Source of the DNA: JAWOFN01 sp046497505 [NCBI: bacterium]
Lineage (GTDB): Bacteria; Blakebacterota; Blakebacteria; Blakebacterales
NCBI GenBank assembly: GCA_046497505.1
Contig: JAWOFN010000058.1
Location: 1 to 21,612, forward strand
Direction of reading: 5' to 3'
Length of the DNA: 21,612 nucleotides
Both the position numbers and the translations under genes were made by a program. The notes under the pieces are model-generated. The model had not been told where the DNA came from and searched no databases. It was given only the letters and a program-made list of their open reading frames with translations. Below, piece by piece: positions 7,894 through 17,058 of this stretch (positions within the stretch are counted from its first letter, which is position 1; every line of letters starts with the position of its first letter).

Positions 7894-9431
7894 GCGGAGC
7901 AGGCCGGGAACCGGTGGTGCTGGCCGTCGAGGCCGAGGGGATCAGCGGGACGCTGGCACAGATGGAGCTGGATGCCCGGGTGGTCAGCCTGGACGGGGTG
8001 GAGAAGGTGGAGACCTACATCGCGGCGCGTCCGGCCGACGTGGTGCTGCTCCCCGCCCGGGTCGGGGAGGATCGAGCGGAGGAGCTGAAGAGCCTGCTCC
8101 GCCGCACCTCCCCCCAGGGGCAGGTCCTGAGGGTGGACGGGAGCGGCCGGGCGGTCGGCCTGGCGGACCAGGATCCCTGGCGGGGAGCGGACGCGCCCCC
8201 GCCTCCCCCTGCCGGGGACCTGGAGGATATCGTGGAGGACCTGGCGGACTATGCCCGTGCGGGACGCCTCTCCGGATTGGTCGGCGGGAGCGAGACCATC
8301 GCCAGTGTGGTGCGGACCATCGTGCGGGTGGCCCCCGCCGACGTGCCGGTCCTCATCGAGGGACCCTCCGGGACCGGCAAGGAACTCGTGGCCCGGGGCA
8401 TCCACCGGGTGAGCCGGCGGCACGGGCATCCCTTCATGGCCGTCAACACCCCCGGTCTCTCCGAGTCCCTCATCGAGTCGGAACTCTTCGGTCATGAGAA
8501 GGGTGCCTTCACCGGGGCCACCGCCCGCAAGGCGGGGGTATTCGAAGCCGCGGCACAGGGGACGATCTTTTTGGACGAGATCGGCGACCTCTCCCGGACC
8601 CTCCAGGCCAAGCTCCTGAGGGTGCTGGAGGAGGGGGAGTTCGTGCGGGTGGGGGGCACCGAATCCCAGCGGGTCCGTGCCCGCGTGCTGGCTGCCACCA
8701 ACGTGGACCTGGAGCGGGCGGTCGAGGAGGGGAGCTTCCGGGAGGACCTCTACTACCGCCTCAAGGTGGTGACCATCGACATACCCCCCCTGAGGGAGCG
8801 GCCCGAGGACATCCTCCCCCTGATGCGTCACTTCGTGAGCACCGTCTGCCGCGCCCACGACACCACCTTCATGGGGTTCACCGAGGACGCCGTGGCCCAG
8901 CTCGTGCAGTACCCGTGGCCGGGGAACGTCCGGGAACTCCGCAACCTCATCGAGCAGGTGGTGCTCCTCCATTCCAGCGAGAGGATCACCGCCTCCCGCC
9001 TGGCCCGGATCTTCGAGGAGCGCAGCCGCCCCGGTGCCAACCTCCCCGCCCCCACCGGGCGCTCCCCCGACCAGGCGGAGCGGGAGATGATCCTCCGCTC
9101 CCTGCAGGCCCTCCGGGAGGAGGTGGCCGGCCTGAGGGAGGGGGTGGAGCGCCTCGCCTCCGGGGAGGAGCCGTCGGGAGCCGCGGGAGGGGGCCCCCGC
9201 CGTCCCGGCGGGAGCGGCGAGCCGCTGGAGGGTACGGTGGCGGTCCCCCTGGGCACGCCGCTGGAGGAGGTGGAGCTGCAGCTCATCCAGGAGACCCTCC
9301 GCCGCCTGGACGGGGACAAGCGCCGTACCGCCGAGACACTGGGTATGGGGCTGCGGACCCTCTACCGCCGGCTCAACAAACTCGAGGAGCGGGAAACTTC
9401 CCGGGAACAGGAGGACCCCGGACCGAGTTAA
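7890..9431 (+). CDS. Sigma-54-dependent transcriptional activator (NtrC-type AAA+) with degenerate N-terminal domain
   Basis: This predicted bacterial enhancer-binding protein (513 aa) uses ATP hydrolysis to open sigma-54 promoters. The AAA+ domain has Walker A GPSGTGKE (158-165), the sigma-54 contact loop GAFTGA (205-210), Walker B TIFLDE (225-230), LREDLYYRL-like arginine-finger region FREDLYYRL (283-291), and YPWPGNVREL (341-350). A coiled-coil-like segment (396-424) and a Gly-rich linker precede a Fis-type helix-turn-helix (about 465-497, with DKRRTAETLGMGLRTLYRRL). The first 110 residues look like a worn receiver: a strand-like VVLLPARVG at 51-59, where a phosphoacceptor Asp would normally sit, lacks it, followed by a Pro-rich linker. 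It therefore probably does not take phosphate in the usual way. The GTG start overlaps moeA's TGA. No adjacent histidine kinase or obvious target is present. Confidence 0.92.
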   Translation: MSGAGREPVVLAVEAEGISGTLAQMELDARVVSLDGVEKVETYIAARPADVVLLPARVGEDRAEELKSLLRRTSPQGQVLRVDGSGRAVGLADQDPWRGADAPPPPPAGDLEDIVEDLADYARAGRLSGLVGGSETIASVVRTIVRVAPADVPVLIEGPSGTGKELVARGIHRVSRRHGHPFMAVNTPGLSESLIESELFGHEKGAFTGATARKAGVFEAAAQGTIFLDEIGDLSRTLQAKLLRVLEEGEFVRVGGTESQRVRARVLAATNVDLERAVEEGSFREDLYYRLKVVTIDIPPLRERPEDILPLMRHFVSTVCRAHDTTFMGFTEDAVAQLVQYPWPGNVRELRNLIEQVVLLHSSERITASRLARIFEERSRPGANLPAPTGRSPDQAEREMILRSLQALREEVAGLREGVERLASGEEPSGAAGGGPRRPGGSGEPLEGTVAVPLGTPLEEVELQLIQETLRRLDGDKRRTAETLGMGLRTLYRRLNKLEERETSREQEDPGPS

Positions 9432-9555
9432 TGTTGTTGGATGAAGGTCACACCCCCGCAAGTTACGTGCAGGGGAGGACGAGGAATGCCCGCAGCGGGC
9501 AGCGACACGTATCGACGGCTCGTCAGCAGGGAGGGGCCGTCAGGAGGAGGAGTTG

Positions 9556-11178
<1,623 letters not shown>

Positions 11179-11194
11179 GGGGATGACCCCGGAT

Positions 11195-11247
11195 CCGGAG
11201 CGGCCCGGGATGCGGCCGTCGGGGGACCGGCGGCCGCGTCGCTCCGG
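11195..11247 (+). terminator. Nested GC-rich hairpin after the HtrA gene
   Basis: CCGGAGCG (11195-11202) pairs with CGCTCCGG (11240-11247), enclosing GCGGCCG (11212-11218) paired with CGGCCGC (11231-11237). It lies 17 nt after the htrA stop and upstream of a new promoter candidate, so a terminating role is plausible. There is no T tract. Confidence 0.35.
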
Positions 11248-11265
11248 GGGGGAGGGGAAACATAC

Positions 11266-11295
11266 TGGCAGAGGACCGCTCCCTCGCCCTATATT
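11266..11295 (+). promoter_or_regulatory. Candidate promoter of the pilin-like gene
   Basis: A good -10 box TATATT (11290-11295) matches the consensus at five positions. Upstream, TGGCAG/CTGGCA (11265-11271) could be a weak -35 at 18-19 nt spacing. The local sequence is unusually AT-rich for this window. The predicted leader to the ATG at 11363 is about 60 nt. Confidence 0.45.
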
Positions 11296-11362
11296 CCTGT
11301 GCTTTCAAGATGGAGGGACCGCCGGCGAGGGGCGGCCCCCGGCACGCATCAAGGAGTCACCC

Positions 11363-11815
11363 ATGCGTCGTTTGCGATCCAGCGCGGGTATGACCTACAT
11401 CCAGCTGCTGATGATCATCGTCATGGCCGGCATCGTCGGCGCCCTGGCGGTGCCCTACTACACGAACCAGAAGCAGGAAGCGATCCGCGAGGAGGCCCGC
11501 CAGAAGGTCATCCAGGTGGCCCAGGCCCAGGAGAGCTGGTACGAGGACCACGGGCGGTTCACGGACAGCTGCGACTCGCTGGCCACACAGCTCCCCGAGA
11601 CCTTCGACTTCCTCGACCCGGTCAGCGGCGACAGCCTGCGGGTCGAATTGTCGGAGGAGGGGCAGGCGTACACCATCTCCACCAGCGGGGCGAGGCCGAT
11701 CGAGATCACCACCGAGGACCGGTGGTACGAGTTCCGGGCAGCGTGGGAGAGCTACCGGGACGAGCAGTCCCGGAGGGCCGACGAGGAGCGCCGGAGCCGC
11801 GGCGGTCGCGAATAG
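11363..11815 (+). CDS. Type IV pilin-like protein lacking Glu5
   Basis: This is a small protein (150 aa) with a class III signal like those cut and methylated by prepilin peptidase: a short basic leader MRRLRSSAG (Gly9), then [21 protein letters not shown], a 20-residue hydrophobic helix. Counting from the cut, residue +1 is Met rather than Phe, and +5 is Gln14 rather than the near-invariant Glu. The helix is followed by [14 protein letters not shown], as in pilins and pseudopilins, then a small soluble domain with one Cys, and a very charged Arg/Glu C-terminus. AAGGAG lies six bases before the ATG. The gene stands alone, with no pilus or type II secretion machinery in the window. It could be a minor pilin, a pseudopilin or an uncharacterised relative. 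Confidence 0.8.
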   Translation: MRRLRSSAGMTYIQLLMIIVMAGIVGALAVPYYTNQKQEAIREEARQKVIQVAQAQESWYEDHGRFTDSCDSLATQLPETFDFLDPVSGDSLRVELSEEGQAYTISTSGARPIEITTEDRWYEFRAAWESYRDEQSRRADEERRSRGGRE

Positions 11816-11850
11816 GCCCCGGGGCCGTTCAACAGGAAGGCCGTTCCCCC

Positions 11851-12147
11851 ATGCCCACCTACGAATACGAATGCCTGGTGAACGGGCACCGTTTCGAGGA
11901 GTTCCAGTCCATGACCGAGGACCCGATCGAGACCTGTCCCGTGTGCGGCGGGGAGGTCCGTCGGCTCATCAGCGCCGGGGCGGGGATCCTCTTCAAGGGT
12001 CAGGGGTTCTACCAGACCGACTATCGAAGCCCTTCGTACCAGAAGGCGGCCAGGGCCGAGAAGGAGGGGGAGTCCTCCGGCAGGAAGGAGAAGGAGTCCT
12101 CCCCGAAGAAGAGCGGGGCCGGACCGGCCGCCGGGGGAGAGGGATGA
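11851..12147 (+). CDS. FmdB-family zinc-ribbon protein
   Basis: This is a small protein (98 aa) of the FmdB/CxxC-CxxC-SSSS type. The diagnostic start MPTYEYEC is followed by [30 protein letters not shown]. The second Cys pair (Cys29-x2-Cys32) is intact. The first pair is Cys8-x2-Asn11, followed by the usual Gly-His (12-13), so the metal site has either lost one ligand or uses His13. [20 protein letters not shown] motif, common in the family, comes before a highly charged Lys/Glu/Ser tail. The function of the family is not established; a regulatory or nucleic-acid role has been suggested. Its TGA overlaps the ATG of the next gene (ATGA). Confidence 0.88.
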   Translation: MPTYEYECLVNGHRFEEFQSMTEDPIETCPVCGGEVRRLISAGAGILFKGQGFYQTDYRSPSYQKAARAEKEGESSGRKEKESSPKKSGAGPAAGGEG

Positions 12148-12581
12148 ACCGAAGGAACCGCTGGACCCTGCCCATACTGCTCATCCTCTTCGCGGCCCTC
12201 GCCGGCGCGTGCGGGGGAGGAGCGGAGGACCTGGACGCCGAACTCACCCGGATCCTCTCCGAGACCGACATGGGTCCGGAACAGAAGATCCAGCAGCTGG
12301 AGGCGTTCCTGGAGAAGGACCCTCCCCCGGAACTGGCCAGCGAGGCCCGCTTCACCGTGGGATGGATCTATGCCGAGACCCTGCACCAGTACGACGAGGC
12401 GCGGCGCTCGTTCACCGAGCTGGTCGAGGAGCATCCCGACAGCAGGTGGGCCCCCGACGCCCGCTGGATGATCGAGAACATGGAGAAGGACCCGTCCGAG
12501 CTGCTGCCGGAGCTGCAGCGGGAAGTCTCGCCCCCCGGGGAGGCTCTGCGGGACACCGGCGGGGGACTGCCCCCGCTGTGA
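12144..12581 (+). CDS. Small TPR-type lipoprotein
   Basis: This is a predicted envelope lipoprotein (145 aa). The leader [23 protein letters not shown] places the lipidated Cys at residue 23, followed by GGG. The mature part is mostly helical, with one recognisable tetratricopeptide-like pair ([26 protein letters not shown], then [22 protein letters not shown]), similar to the repeat units of BamD and CpoB. The C-terminus is Pro/Gly-rich and probably disordered. The start codon overlaps the stop of the FmdB-like gene. An intrinsic terminator follows closely, so this is the last gene of the unit beginning with the pilin-like gene. A specific role cannot be assigned. Confidence 0.8.
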   Translation: MNRRNRWTLPILLILFAALAGACGGGAEDLDAELTRILSETDMGPEQKIQQLEAFLEKDPPPELASEARFTVGWIYAETLHQYDEARRSFTELVEEHPDSRWAPDARWMIENMEKDPSELLPELQREVSPPGEALRDTGGGLPPL

Positions 12582-12607
12582 GGGTCAGGGGTACCCCCGA
12601 AGGAAGG

Positions 12608-12642
12608 ATGCCCTCCACCGGGGACCCGGCAGAGGGCATTTT
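12608..12642 (+). terminator. Intrinsic terminator of the pilin / FmdB / TPR unit
   Basis: ATGCCCTC (12608-12615) pairs with GAGGGCAT (12632-12639), with an inner CCGG/CCGG stem, followed by TTTT at 12639-12642. The position 27 nt after the stop of the TPR lipoprotein fits a rho-independent terminator. Confidence 0.7.
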
Positions 12643-12913
12643 CGTAAGAGGTTCCAGGGATCGGGCTTCGTAGAAAGGCGACGCCTCTCTTCGACATAAT
12701 TAAGGGCTTTTACAGGCGCCTGCCCCGTTTCACCATCGCTGCCGTATTGTCCGGAACACCTCTCGGTGCCGGCCGTCTACGGGTCACGGCGATGCGTTCA
12801 GGAGCCGAAGCCGACCCTCAGATCAACGACTGTAAACGGCCTTTCTAATCCGGCCAATCCCTGGGCATGGGAGTCTGCTGGAAAGGACCTCGCGGAGCAA
12901 GGGAAAACTGCTG
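12643..12913 (+). other. Non-coding leader region with predicted hairpins, before the lipoprotein gene
   Basis: This 271-nt stretch between the terminator and the next ATG is clearly less GC-rich than its surroundings and I found no convincing gene in it. It contains a possible -10 element CATAAT (12695-12700), a 10-bp palindrome CAGGCGCCTG (12713-12722), and a hairpin CACC-tctc-GGTG flanked by CCGG repeats (about 12751-12772). It also contains a GGGTC...GACCC stem (12781-12785 / 12813-12817). Further, GGCC...GGCC (12838-12841 / 12852-12855) and AGCA...TGCT around the AAGGGA ribosome-binding site can pair. I recognise no known riboswitch consensus. It may be a structured 5' leader, a small RNA, or simply promoter DNA. 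Confidence 0.4.
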
Positions 12914-14149
12914 ATGAGGAAGCGAAGAAGGGGACACAGCACGCGCGGTCCGGGAGGTCCCGGGGGCCCCGCCTCCCGGCGCGGCCGGATGGCGGGGGTC
13001 CTGGTCGCCCTCCTGGTGGTCGGGGGGGGCTGCAGCATCAACGCCGACAACCCCGCCGGCTTCGAGTACGCCGGGCGCGGGCCCAGCGTGGTGGAGGTGG
13101 ACTCCTTCACCGTGACCGGGGAGGACACCACCTGGGCCGCCGAGTTCCGCTGGGACGACGTGGAGCTCATCGCCGCCGGGTCCTTCCACGGCTACCACGC
13201 CCTCTCCCTGATCCGGTTCACCGGCCTGCCCGAAGGTGCGGCGGTACAGGGGGCCCGGCTCATCCTGCGCAGGCGGACCACCACCGCCAGTACCGACTCC
13301 ACCCGCCTGCTGACCCTCTCCGTCCGTCCGGTCTCCACCGACTGGGACTCCACCTGGTGGGGAGACGACGCGTCGAGGCTGACCGTGGGGAGTTCGCTCT
13401 CCCAGGTGGGCGTGCCGATCGTCTCCGAGACGGACACGGTGGGCTTCACACTCCCCTCCTCCCTGGTGCAGGGATGGGTGGATGATGAGGCCGCGGCCCG
13501 GAGGGGCCTCGCCCTCACGGCCCCGGACGACGGACCCTTCATCCAGTTCTTCGATTCCAACGACGCGGTGGGAGGACGGGCCGGCTTCAAGCCGGAGCTG
13601 CGGCTCACGTATGTCCCCGCAGGCGGCGCGGAGAACGAGACCCTCTCGCTGGACGCTTCCCGGGACCTGACCCTCTTCACCACCGACGGGGTCCCCCCCG
13701 CCGACGAGCTGTGGGCCAGCCGGGGGGCCTCCTGGCGCAGCGTGCTGACCTTCGACATCTCCGCCATCCCCGCCAGCGCCACCGTCAACCGGGCGGAGCT
13801 GACCGTCCAGGTGGACACCGGGGCCTCGGTGGGACTCCCGATGGGCATCTTCTCCGGTCTCACCGACGACCTCATGCCGTGGGCCCTCCCCACCTCGGAG
13901 ATGCTGGCCCCGGGCACCGGCACCATCGCCTACACGGTCTCGGAGGGGGACAGCACGGTGACCATGGGGGTGACCCGGGCCGTGGAGACGCACACCCGGC
14001 TGGGACGGGACACCCTCCAGCTCCTGGTCGCCGCCTCCGGTGAGGCCACCGGGGCGGGACGGGTGGTGCTGCCCAACACCTCGGCGGCCCCCGTCCGGGA
14101 GCACCAGCTCCGCGTCTTCTACAGCGTACCCCCGGGAGGTGGGCGATGA
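12914..14149 (+). CDS. Lipoprotein with two DNRLRE-like beta domains
   Basis: This predicted surface or periplasmic lipoprotein (411 aa) has a long basic N-region, then MAGVLVALLVVGGGC, giving a lipidated Cys at residue 40; an internal Met at residue 26 is a possible alternative start. The mature protein is Thr/Ser/Asp-rich and beta-strand-like and looks internally duplicated. The first part has RFTGLPEGAAVQGARLILRR, then TLSVRPVSTDWDSTWW. The second has LTFDISAIPASATVNRAELT, then MGVTRAVETH. The repeated pattern of (L/F)(R/D)F...IP..A.V..A.L resembles DNRLRE domains of secreted cell-surface proteins. The ATG has a modest site (AAGGGA) nine bases upstream and follows a 330-nt non-coding gap. 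Its stop overlaps the ATG of the barrel gene, implying coupled expression. The function is unknown; binding or export through the partner barrel is possible. Confidence 0.75.
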   Translation: MRKRRRGHSTRGPGGPGGPASRRGRMAGVLVALLVVGGGCSINADNPAGFEYAGRGPSVVEVDSFTVTGEDTTWAAEFRWDDVELIAAGSFHGYHALSLIRFTGLPEGAAVQGARLILRRRTTTASTDSTRLLTLSVRPVSTDWDSTWWGDDASRLTVGSSLSQVGVPIVSETDTVGFTLPSSLVQGWVDDEAAARRGLALTAPDDGPFIQFFDSNDAVGGRAGFKPELRLTYVPAGGAENETLSLDASRDLTLFTTDGVPPADELWASRGASWRSVLTFDISAIPASATVNRAELTVQVDTGASVGLPMGIFSGLTDDLMPWALPTSEMLAPGTGTIAYTVSEGDSTVTMGVTRAVETHTRLGRDTLQLLVAASGEATGAGRVVLPNTSAAPVREHQLRVFYSVPPGGGR

Positions 14150-15417
14150 AGAACGTCTCCGCCCTGATGCCGGCGTCCCTGCTCCTGCTCCTCCTGCCTC
14201 TCTCCGGCACGGCCGGGGCGCAGTCCGCCTTCACCAACGCCTGGTTCGGGGAGATGCGCAGTCCCGCCCCCCCGCGGACCCTGGCGCTGGGGGGCCTGAG
14301 TGCGGTGGCTCCCTGGGGCGGTCGCCCCGCCGCCATCGGTTCCCCCAACCCGGCGGTGAACGCCCTGGCGGACCGGGTCCGTTTCGGGCTGAACTGGGAG
14401 GTGGGCCGCCTCTCGGGGGACTACCCCGACGGAGAGGGCTCCCTCTGGCAGATCAGCCCCCGCACGGCGGGGATGATGGCCTACCTGGGCAGGGGGGTGG
14501 TTGCGGGCGTGGTCCTGGACGGCATCACCGACAGCGAGTTCGAGATCCACACCCCGGAGACCTCCCTAGCGGAGGCCGAGGCCCGCTTCGACTACCGGAG
14601 CACCGGGGGCCTGAACGAGGGACGGGTCAGCCTGGCCTGGAGGACCGATTCCGGCCGGCTGCTGGCGGGGGGGAGCTGGAACATGGTCTTCGGCGCCCTC
14701 GACCAGGAGTGGGCCGTCCAGTTCCAGGACCCCGACTACATCGACACATCGGACGAGCTGCAGAGGCAGCACCGGGGCAGTTCCTGGTCGCTGGGCCTGC
14801 AGGTGGAACCGCTCTCCTCCCTGCGGCTGGGGGCGGCGTGGAACAGCGGGGCGGTCCTGGACGTGAAGCACATCTACCGCTCCACCGGGGCGCAGGGGGA
14901 CACCACCCGGGGTGAGCTGGCCCTGGGGTCCGCCCTCATGGCGGGAGCCGGATGGCGGTTCGGCCCCCAGTGGGCCGTCTACGCGGACTACCGCAGCTCG
15001 GCGTGGGACCGGGCCGCCTGGGACCCCGCACCGGGGGGGGGGAGCATCGGCACGGCCGCGGGTCCCCTCGACCTGAGTCCCCTCTCCGCCGAGTGGGACA
15101 TGGGGGTGGGCGTGGAACGGAGCGGCCTGCCCGCCGGCCAGCAGAGGATCTGGGCGGACAGCCTCCCCCTGAGGGGGGGGGTCCGGTGGGGCGAGATGTA
15201 CGTGCCGGATGGAGCGGACCCGGATGGCGGCAGCGTATCCCGGTGGTATCTTACCCTGGGGACCGCTCTGCACATCGGGTCCGAGACGGGCGCCCTGGTG
15301 GACCTGGCCTTCCAGTACGGCGGCCGGTCCGGTCCCTCCGGGACCACCGAGGGTTTCTGGCGCCTGGAGCTGGGTTTCTCGGGGTTCGAGGAGTGGTTCC
15401 AGCCGCCGCAGCGCTGA
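14146..15417 (+). CDS. Outer-membrane beta-barrel protein, PorV/FadL-like
   Basis: This is a predicted outer-membrane barrel (423 aa). A Sec signal peptide with cleavage after AGA (MKNVSALMPASLLLLLLPLSG-TAGA|QSAF) is visible. The start of the mature protein has the PorV/PorQ-type phrase RTLALGGLSAVAPWGGRPAAIGSPNPAVNALA. The remainder alternates polar and aromatic residues in short strands (GRVSLAWRTDSGRLLAGGSWNMVFG, SWSLGLQVEPLSSLRLGAAWN, RWYLTLGTALHIG) and ends FWRLELGFSGFEEWFQPPQR. PorV-like proteins serve as shuttles or lipid/protein export barrels in Bacteroidota; homologues outside type IX secretion are common. The ATG overlaps the previous lipoprotein's TGA, so the two are likely partners. 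Confidence 0.78.
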   Translation: MKNVSALMPASLLLLLLPLSGTAGAQSAFTNAWFGEMRSPAPPRTLALGGLSAVAPWGGRPAAIGSPNPAVNALADRVRFGLNWEVGRLSGDYPDGEGSLWQISPRTAGMMAYLGRGVVAGVVLDGITDSEFEIHTPETSLAEAEARFDYRSTGGLNEGRVSLAWRTDSGRLLAGGSWNMVFGALDQEWAVQFQDPDYIDTSDELQRQHRGSSWSLGLQVEPLSSLRLGAAWNSGAVLDVKHIYRSTGAQGDTTRGELALGSALMAGAGWRFGPQWAVYADYRSSAWDRAAWDPAPGGGSIGTAAGPLDLSPLSAEWDMGVGVERSGLPAGQQRIWADSLPLRGGVRWGEMYVPDGADPDGGSVSRWYLTLGTALHIGSETGALVDLAFQYGGRSGPSGTTEGFWRLELGFSGFEEWFQPPQR

Positions 15418-15464
15418 GTTCGATCGCAGGCCGGTCACGGGCCGGCCCAGCTTGGAGGGAAGAG

Positions 15465-16238
15465 ATGGTTCGACGCATACCGTTCATCGCACTCCTCGTG
15501 ATGGTGCCTGCCGCCCTGACCGGGTGTGCCTCCGGCCTGCAGCAGCGGCTGGACGACCAGGGTGCGCAGCTGCAGGCGATGCAGGCCCAGCTGGAGGAGA
15601 TGGCACGGACCGACCAGGAGCAGTCCCAGGAACTGCAGGCCCTGCGCAGGGACATGGAACAGATGGGGTCGAAGGTCACCATGACCGAGGAGCAGACGGC
15701 GGAGATGAGCAGCCGTCTGGAGAACCTGAGCACCCGGATCTCCCTGCTCACCGACGACGTCTCCCGTCTCAAGGAGGGCGGGACGGCCGGTTCGGGAGGC
15801 CGTGTGACCTTCACCGAACAGCCCGACTCCCCCCCCCCGGCGGGGCGGGTCCAGGCCGCCTACGACGACGCCCTGGCCCTCTACTACACGGCGGTCTCCA
15901 GCCGGGACCCCGCCCGGGCGAGGCAGGCCATCGAGGAGTTCGGCACGGTGCTGAGCACCTCACCGGGGAGCGACCTGGCGGACAACGCCCAGTACTGGGT
16001 CGGAGAATGCTATTACTGGCTGGAGGAGTTCGACCGGGCCCTCGAGGCGTTCCGGAAGGTCTTCGACCACCAGCACACGGACAAGTACGACGACGCCCAG
16101 CTCAAGATCGGGATCACCTACCGTCGCATGGGTCAGCGTGAGGAGGCCATCGAGGCGTTCCGCACGTTCCTGGAACGCTACCCCGACAGCGAGTACGCAG
16201 GGGTGGCCCGGAAGAACCTGAACGAGCTGGGCGGCTGA
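15465..16238 (+). CDS. CpoB/YbgF-like coiled-coil and TPR lipoprotein
   Basis: This is a 257-aa envelope protein with a lipoprotein leader ending LTGC (Cys21), then a heptad-like coiled coil at about 23-105 (rich in Gln/Glu/Leu, with QELQALRRDMEQ). A Ser/Pro linker leads to tetratricopeptide repeats from about residue 125 to the end. These include YDDALALYYTAVSSRD, DNAQYWVGECYYWLEEFDRALEAF and DAQLKIGITYRRMGQREEAIEAFRTFL. This order is that of CpoB (YbgF), which coordinates cell-wall synthesis with outer-membrane constriction together with the Tol-Pal system. Classical YbgF has a cleaved signal, whereas this copy seems lipidated. No tol or pal gene is adjacent. GGAGGGAAG precedes the ATG; bamD follows 34 nt later. 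Confidence 0.85.
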   Translation: MVRRIPFIALLVMVPAALTGCASGLQQRLDDQGAQLQAMQAQLEEMARTDQEQSQELQALRRDMEQMGSKVTMTEEQTAEMSSRLENLSTRISLLTDDVSRLKEGGTAGSGGRVTFTEQPDSPPPAGRVQAAYDDALALYYTAVSSRDPARARQAIEEFGTVLSTSPGSDLADNAQYWVGECYYWLEEFDRALEAFRKVFDHQHTDKYDDAQLKIGITYRRMGQREEAIEAFRTFLERYPDSEYAGVARKNLNELGG

Positions 16239-16272
16239 AGGCATCCCCGGGCCGTGCGGTGAAGGGAAGCGG

Positions 16273-17058
16273 ATGGAGCGCATGAGAAGATCGTTCGACC
16301 TGCGGCACCTCGCGGTGCCGGCGCTGCTGATCCTGGCGGGGGCGTGCGCCGGTGTGCCGAAGCCCCCCGAGGGCTCCCCCCCCGAGGTGATGAACCGATA
16401 CGCGTGGGAGCTGCTGGAGCGCGGCAGCACCTACAACGCCCGCCAGGTCTTCGAGGAACTCCTCTTCACCGCCCCGGGGAGCGCGGTCATCGACTCGGTC
16501 CACTTCGGGCTGGCCGAGGCGCACTTCAAGGAGGGGAACTACTACCAGGCCCGCTCCGAGTACGAGACCGTCACCTCCTCCTTCCCCCGTTCGTCCCTCG
16601 TGGACCAGGCGGCCTTCAATGCCGCCCTCTGCTACTGGGAGCAGTCCCTGAGCTACAAGCTGGACCAGCAGGAGACGCGGCAGGCACTCCAGGCCTTCCA
16701 GTCCTTCCTGCTCGACTACCCCGCCTCCGAACTGGCCGAGGAGGCGAGCCGCTACGTCCGGAGGGCCCGCGACAAGCTGGCCCGGAAGGAACTCTACCAG
16801 GCCCGTACCTACATGCGGCTGGGGACGGAGCGGGACTACGAGGCCGCGGTCCTCATCCTCAGCCAGCTGATCCGCCGGTACCAGGAGTCGGGGTGGGTGG
16901 ACGAGGCGGTCCTGGAGCTGGGGAAGTGCTACTTCGAGCTGGACCGGACCGACCAGGCCCGGCAGGCCTTCGCCGCCCTGGTGTCGGATTTCCCCGAGAG
17001 CGAGACCGCCGAGAAGGCCCGGGAGTGGCTCCGGCGGATCGGACCGCCCGCTCCATGA
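16273..17058 (+). CDS. bamD: Outer-membrane assembly lipoprotein BamD
   Basis: This TPR lipoprotein (261 aa) would belong to the BAM complex that inserts barrels into the outer membrane. The leader has LILAGAC (Cys25). The mature domain holds about five TPR-like units: MNRYAWELLERGSTYNARQVFEEL, VHFGLAEAHFKEGNYYQARSEYE, AAFNAALCYWEQSLSYKLDQQETRQALQAF (with the TPR extension typical of BamD), DYPASELAEEASRYVRRARDKLARKEL, and the last, VDEAVLELGKCYFELDRTDQARQAF. Length and repeat pattern fit the family. The ATG at 16273 has AAGGGAAG upstream; ATG 16282 is less well placed. It is followed by nadD with an ATGA overlap. The adjacent cpoB-like gene shares the TPR-lipoprotein architecture, so the two should be checked against each other in homology assignments. 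Confidence 0.88.
   Translation: MERMRRSFDLRHLAVPALLILAGACAGVPKPPEGSPPEVMNRYAWELLERGSTYNARQVFEELLFTAPGSAVIDSVHFGLAEAHFKEGNYYQARSEYETVTSSFPRSSLVDQAAFNAALCYWEQSLSYKLDQQETRQALQAFQSFLLDYPASELAEEASRYVRRARDKLARKELYQARTYMRLGTERDYEAAVLILSQLIRRYQESGWVDEAVLELGKCYFELDRTDQARQAFAALVSDFPESETAEKAREWLRRIGPPAP

Noticed and set aside
7860-9461. Long minus-strand open frame opposite the sigma-54 activator
   Set aside because: Composition is typical of an antisense shadow; the plus strand has all AAA+ motifs.
9432-9555. Sigma-54 or other promoter between the activator gene and htrA
   Set aside because: No TGGCAC-N5-TTGC-like pair or convincing sigma70 boxes were found; only a 6-bp hairpin (TGCCCG/CGGGCA) is present.
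12792-12848. 18-codon open frame in the leader, MRSGAEADPQINDCKRPF
   Set aside because: No ribosome-binding site before the ATG and no reason to prefer it over chance; not listed as a gene.
12643-12913. A known riboswitch (cyclic-di-GMP, cobalamin, TPP, SAM, glycine, fluoride) or SRP/RNase P RNA
   Set aside because: I compared from memory with the conserved core sequences of these classes and found none; the region is kept only as an unassigned structured leader.
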